Assembly (NCBI GenBank): GCA_020350905.1 | Contig: CP070843.1 | Span: 1,466,738-1,473,278 of the forward strand | Length of the DNA: 6,541 bases | Direction: 5' to 3' | DNA from: Deltaproteobacteria bacterium | Lineage (GTDB): Bacteria > Desulfobacterota > Syntrophobacteria > BM002 | Shown here: positions 4,737 to 6,541 of the stretch, piece after piece | Position numbering within the stretch: position 1 is the stretch's first letter | How the letters are laid out: each line of letters opens with the position of its first letter | Notes under the pieces: model-generated | What the model saw: only the letters and a program-made list of their open reading frames with translations | Databases searched by the model: none | What the model was told of the DNA's origin: nothing | Position numbers and translations under genes: made by a program

Positions 4737-6401
4737 CGAAAAGTATACGGTCACACCGCCGGTCTGGGGGCCGGTTACCTAAAACGGTTACAGCGATTAT
4801 ACCGTCGACGTTTGCCCCCCCAGGGTGTTATCACACCCGATCTCTCGCGCACTCTGGCAAGACTCTCATTTGAAACCAATCGACAGCTTGGCTTGCTGAT
4901 TAATCGCAGGGGCGAAATCGAGCGGGTGATCGTGGGCGACCACCGCTCCATACTCATTCCTGAACTCACTCCCACCCGTGGCCACAGCAGTCGGCTCCGC
5001 GGCCTGCGATGCGTCCACACCCATCTGAAAGGTGAACCTCTCACCGAAGATGATCTAATGGACCTGGTCTTCTTGCGGTTGGATCTCATGGTGGTCTTGG
5101 AGGTGGACGAGCACGGCGGTGCTCGTCGATTGCTCGGGGCCCACCTGCTGCCGGAGAACGTCAACGGTAAAGGATGGCTCCTCTTGGATCCGCTTTCCGC
5201 CCACGAACCAAGACTGGATTTCCTCCAACTGGTACAGTCCCTGGAGAGCGAGTTTGCTCGAAAGCAAGCCTTGGTTGCAGTAAAAGGAAATCAAGATCGG
5301 GCAATACTCGTCAGTGTGACAAGTGGACCTCGCGCTGAGGCCGAAGCATCCATGGAGGAGTTGACCGAGTTGGCCCGCTCATCAGGTATTGCTGTTGCCG
5401 AAAGCATCATCCAGCGGCAGCAACGGGTTCATCCCAAATATCTGATGGGACGCGGTAAGCTTAGCGAACTCGTGCTGAAGGCCCTGCAGTCAGGGGTTGA
5501 TCTCTTGATTTTCGACCAGGATCTTAATCCATCACAGATGCGCTCTATCACCGATTTTACCGAGCTTCGAATTATCGACCGAACCCAGCTTATCCTGGAC
5601 ATTTTTGCCCAACGGGCCAAAAGCCGGGAAGGCAAGATTCAGGTGGAGATGGCACAGTTGAAGTACATGCTGCCGCGATTGGTGGTCAAAGACGATGCCT
5701 TGTCGCGGCTCACCGGTGGCATCGGCAGTAGGGGGCCGGGTGAGACCAAACTGGAAATCAACAGACGCAGGGTTCGAGATCGCATAGCCAGGTTGGATAA
5801 GCAACTGCTGCAAATCAGGAAACAACGCGGCCAGAGACGAGGACTGCGGCTGCGCACCGGCCTCCCCGTCATTTCCATCGTTGGCTACACCAATGCAGGA
5901 AAATCCACGCTGCTCAATACGTTGACTCACAGCCGGGTGCAAGTGGAAGATCGTCTTTTTGCAACGCTAGATCCCGCAAGCCGCAGGTTACGCTTTCCAC
6001 GCGATCAGGAGGCCATCATAACTGATACCGTTGGCTTCATCCGTGACCTTCCCAGTGATTTGATGGAGGCGTTCGGTGCGACCTTGGAAGAGTTGCGTCA
6101 TGCGGGCTTACTATTGCACGTTATTGATGTGAGCAATCCCATGTTCGAGGAGCAGATGTTGGCGGTGGAGGAAATATTGGCAAAGCTTGATTTGCACCTT
6201 ATTCCATTGCTTCGGGTTTTCAACAAGGTGGATTTGGTGCAGGATCGAGAGTACGTGGAGAATCTGCGCAAACGCAATCAAGCAATCACCATTTCCGCCC
6301 TGAATGGTGACAACCTGCACTCCTTGGTTGAGGCCATGGAGGAGAGGCTGTGCCTGGTGCCGGTGGGGGGTCGGTCGCTACCCAGTGAACTTAGAACCTG
6401 A
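4734..6401 (+). CDS. hflX: GTPase HflX with extended N-terminal domain, probable ATC start
   Basis: HflX binds the 50S subunit and, in E. coli, splits stalled 70S ribosomes during heat and other stress. With ATC 4734 as codon 1 the protein has 555 residues. Residues 1-185 are an extra domain beginning RKVYGHTAGLGAGYLKRLQR, then LYRRRLPPQ. E. coli HflX (426 residues) lacks it, but I recall it in Desulfobacterota homologues. The core follows: HPKYLMGRGK, the glycine-rich GGIGSRGPGETKLE (328-341), G1 GYTNAGKST (384-392), G3 DTVGF (431-435), G4 NKVD (497-500) and G5 SAL (521-523). All GTPase motifs are intact. The first conventional start, TTG 4812 (codon 27), would give 529 residues and cut the YRRRLPP segment. 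A hidden base error converting ATG to ATC is the main alternative. The gene has its own promoter candidate and ends in TGA. The function call is secure; the start is less so. Confidence 0.95.
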   Translation: MRKVYGHTAGLGAGYLKRLQRLYRRRLPPQGVITPDLSRTLARLSFETNRQLGLLINRRGEIERVIVGDHRSILIPELTPTRGHSSRLRGLRCVHTHLKGEPLTEDDLMDLVFLRLDLMVVLEVDEHGGARRLLGAHLLPENVNGKGWLLLDPLSAHEPRLDFLQLVQSLESEFARKQALVAVKGNQDRAILVSVTSGPRAEAEASMEELTELARSSGIAVAESIIQRQQRVHPKYLMGRGKLSELVLKALQSGVDLLIFDQDLNPSQMRSITDFTELRIIDRTQLILDIFAQRAKSREGKIQVEMAQLKYMLPRLVVKDDALSRLTGGIGSRGPGETKLEINRRRVRDRIARLDKQLLQIRKQRGQRRGLRLRTGLPVISIVGYTNAGKSTLLNTLTHSRVQVEDRLFATLDPASRRLRFPRDQEAIITDTVGFIRDLPSDLMEAFGATLEELRHAGLLLHVIDVSNPMFEEQMLAVEEILAKLDLHLIPLLRVFNKVDLVQDREYVENLRKRNQAITISALNGDNLHSLVEAMEERLCLVPVGGRSLPSELRT

Positions 6402-6541
6402 GAATCCCGAGTGCTCGTGGTAAACAGTCTACTCTGAGGCGTAAAACTTAGAGGCCGACCGACAAATCCGAAATCCGAGGACGCCAGGAAGGACGGTTAT
6501 GGATTGTAGATTACGGATTGCGGATTTGAGATTGCCCAAGA
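6402..6541. other. 140-base region downstream of hflX, no gene
   Basis: No coding frame is supported. CTCTGAG (6432-6438) can pair with CTTAGAG (6447-6453), including one G-U, around an 8-nt loop. It has no T-tract, so it is at most a weak 3' hairpin. The rest is heptamer repeat. Confidence 0.5.
6464..6536. repeat. GATTGCG-type heptamer array with inverted upstream pair
   Basis: Five units run in register: GATTGTA (6502-6508), GATTACG (6509-6515), GATTGCG (6516-6522), GATTTGA (6523-6529) and GATTGCC (6530-6536). Upstream, AAATCCG is repeated exactly twice (6464-6477) and is the same family on the opposite strand. Positions 6463-6477 are the reverse complement of 6514-6528 with 14 of 15 matches, so a 15-bp stem with a 36-nt loop can form. 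The layout copies the inverted pair after dnaB, including the 36-nt spacer. The unit family matches the array at 3-37. The array may continue past the right edge. Confidence 0.75.

Noticed and set aside
4504..4782. Plus-strand frame overlapping the end of the CoA ligase and the start of hflX
   Set aside because: It runs through heptamer repeat and promoter sequence, has a skewed composition and no family resemblance.
4661..4873. Small plus-strand frame beginning ATG 4661, upstream of and overlapping hflX
   Set aside because: It covers the hflX promoter, Shine-Dalgarno sequence and first HflX codons in a different frame, has no ribosome site of its own and shows no protein-like pattern.
6402..6453. 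Intrinsic terminator after hflX
   Set aside because: The only stem (6432-6453) is weak and no T-tract follows it.

Overview
The window is a conserved bacterial chromosome segment, entirely plus-strand in its gene content, with the order rpsF - rpsR - rplI - dnaB - paaK-like ligase - hflX. The run rpsF-rpsR-rplI-dnaB, an HflX with a long extra N-terminal domain, an AMP-forming phenylacetate-CoA ligase-type enzyme and degenerate heptamer repeats in the gaps together suggest a member of the Desulfobacterota (former Deltaproteobacteria), probably anaerobic. This assignment is inference from gene order and style, not from a search.

Layout. Positions 1-241 hold a heptamer-repeat patch, a weak promoter candidate and a leader hairpin. 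A translation/replication operon follows: rpsF (S6, with a very acidic tail), rpsR (S18, zinc-binding type), a 233-base gap with no recognisable gene, rplI (L9) and dnaB (replicative helicase). A 197-base gap carries a striking inverted heptamer array. Next comes a phenylacetate-CoA ligase family gene, then a 150-base gap with a good sigma-70-type promoter, then hflX. The last 140 bases again carry heptamer repeats and no gene.

The first four genes join ribosomal small- and large-subunit proteins to the fork helicase, a common growth-linked arrangement. HflX is a ribosome-splitting GTPase, so it fits the translation theme. The CoA ligase is the metabolic outsider.

The most notable observation is that hflX appears to start at an ATC codon at 4734. 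That codon follows directly after an in-frame TAA, lies 7 nt after a GGGAGG Shine-Dalgarno sequence, and is about 28 nt downstream of the expected transcription start. The first ordinary start codon, TTG at 4812, would delete 26 family-like N-terminal residues. A second point is a JAMM/MPN-like HxH...TxxD signature in the extra N-terminal domain of HflX. A third is that 7-bp-period repeats of differing unit sequence occur at every boundary between likely transcription units, and I see none inside the rpsF-dnaB operon. No CRISPR array, tRNA, rRNA, insertion sequence or clearly new multi-gene system is visible.
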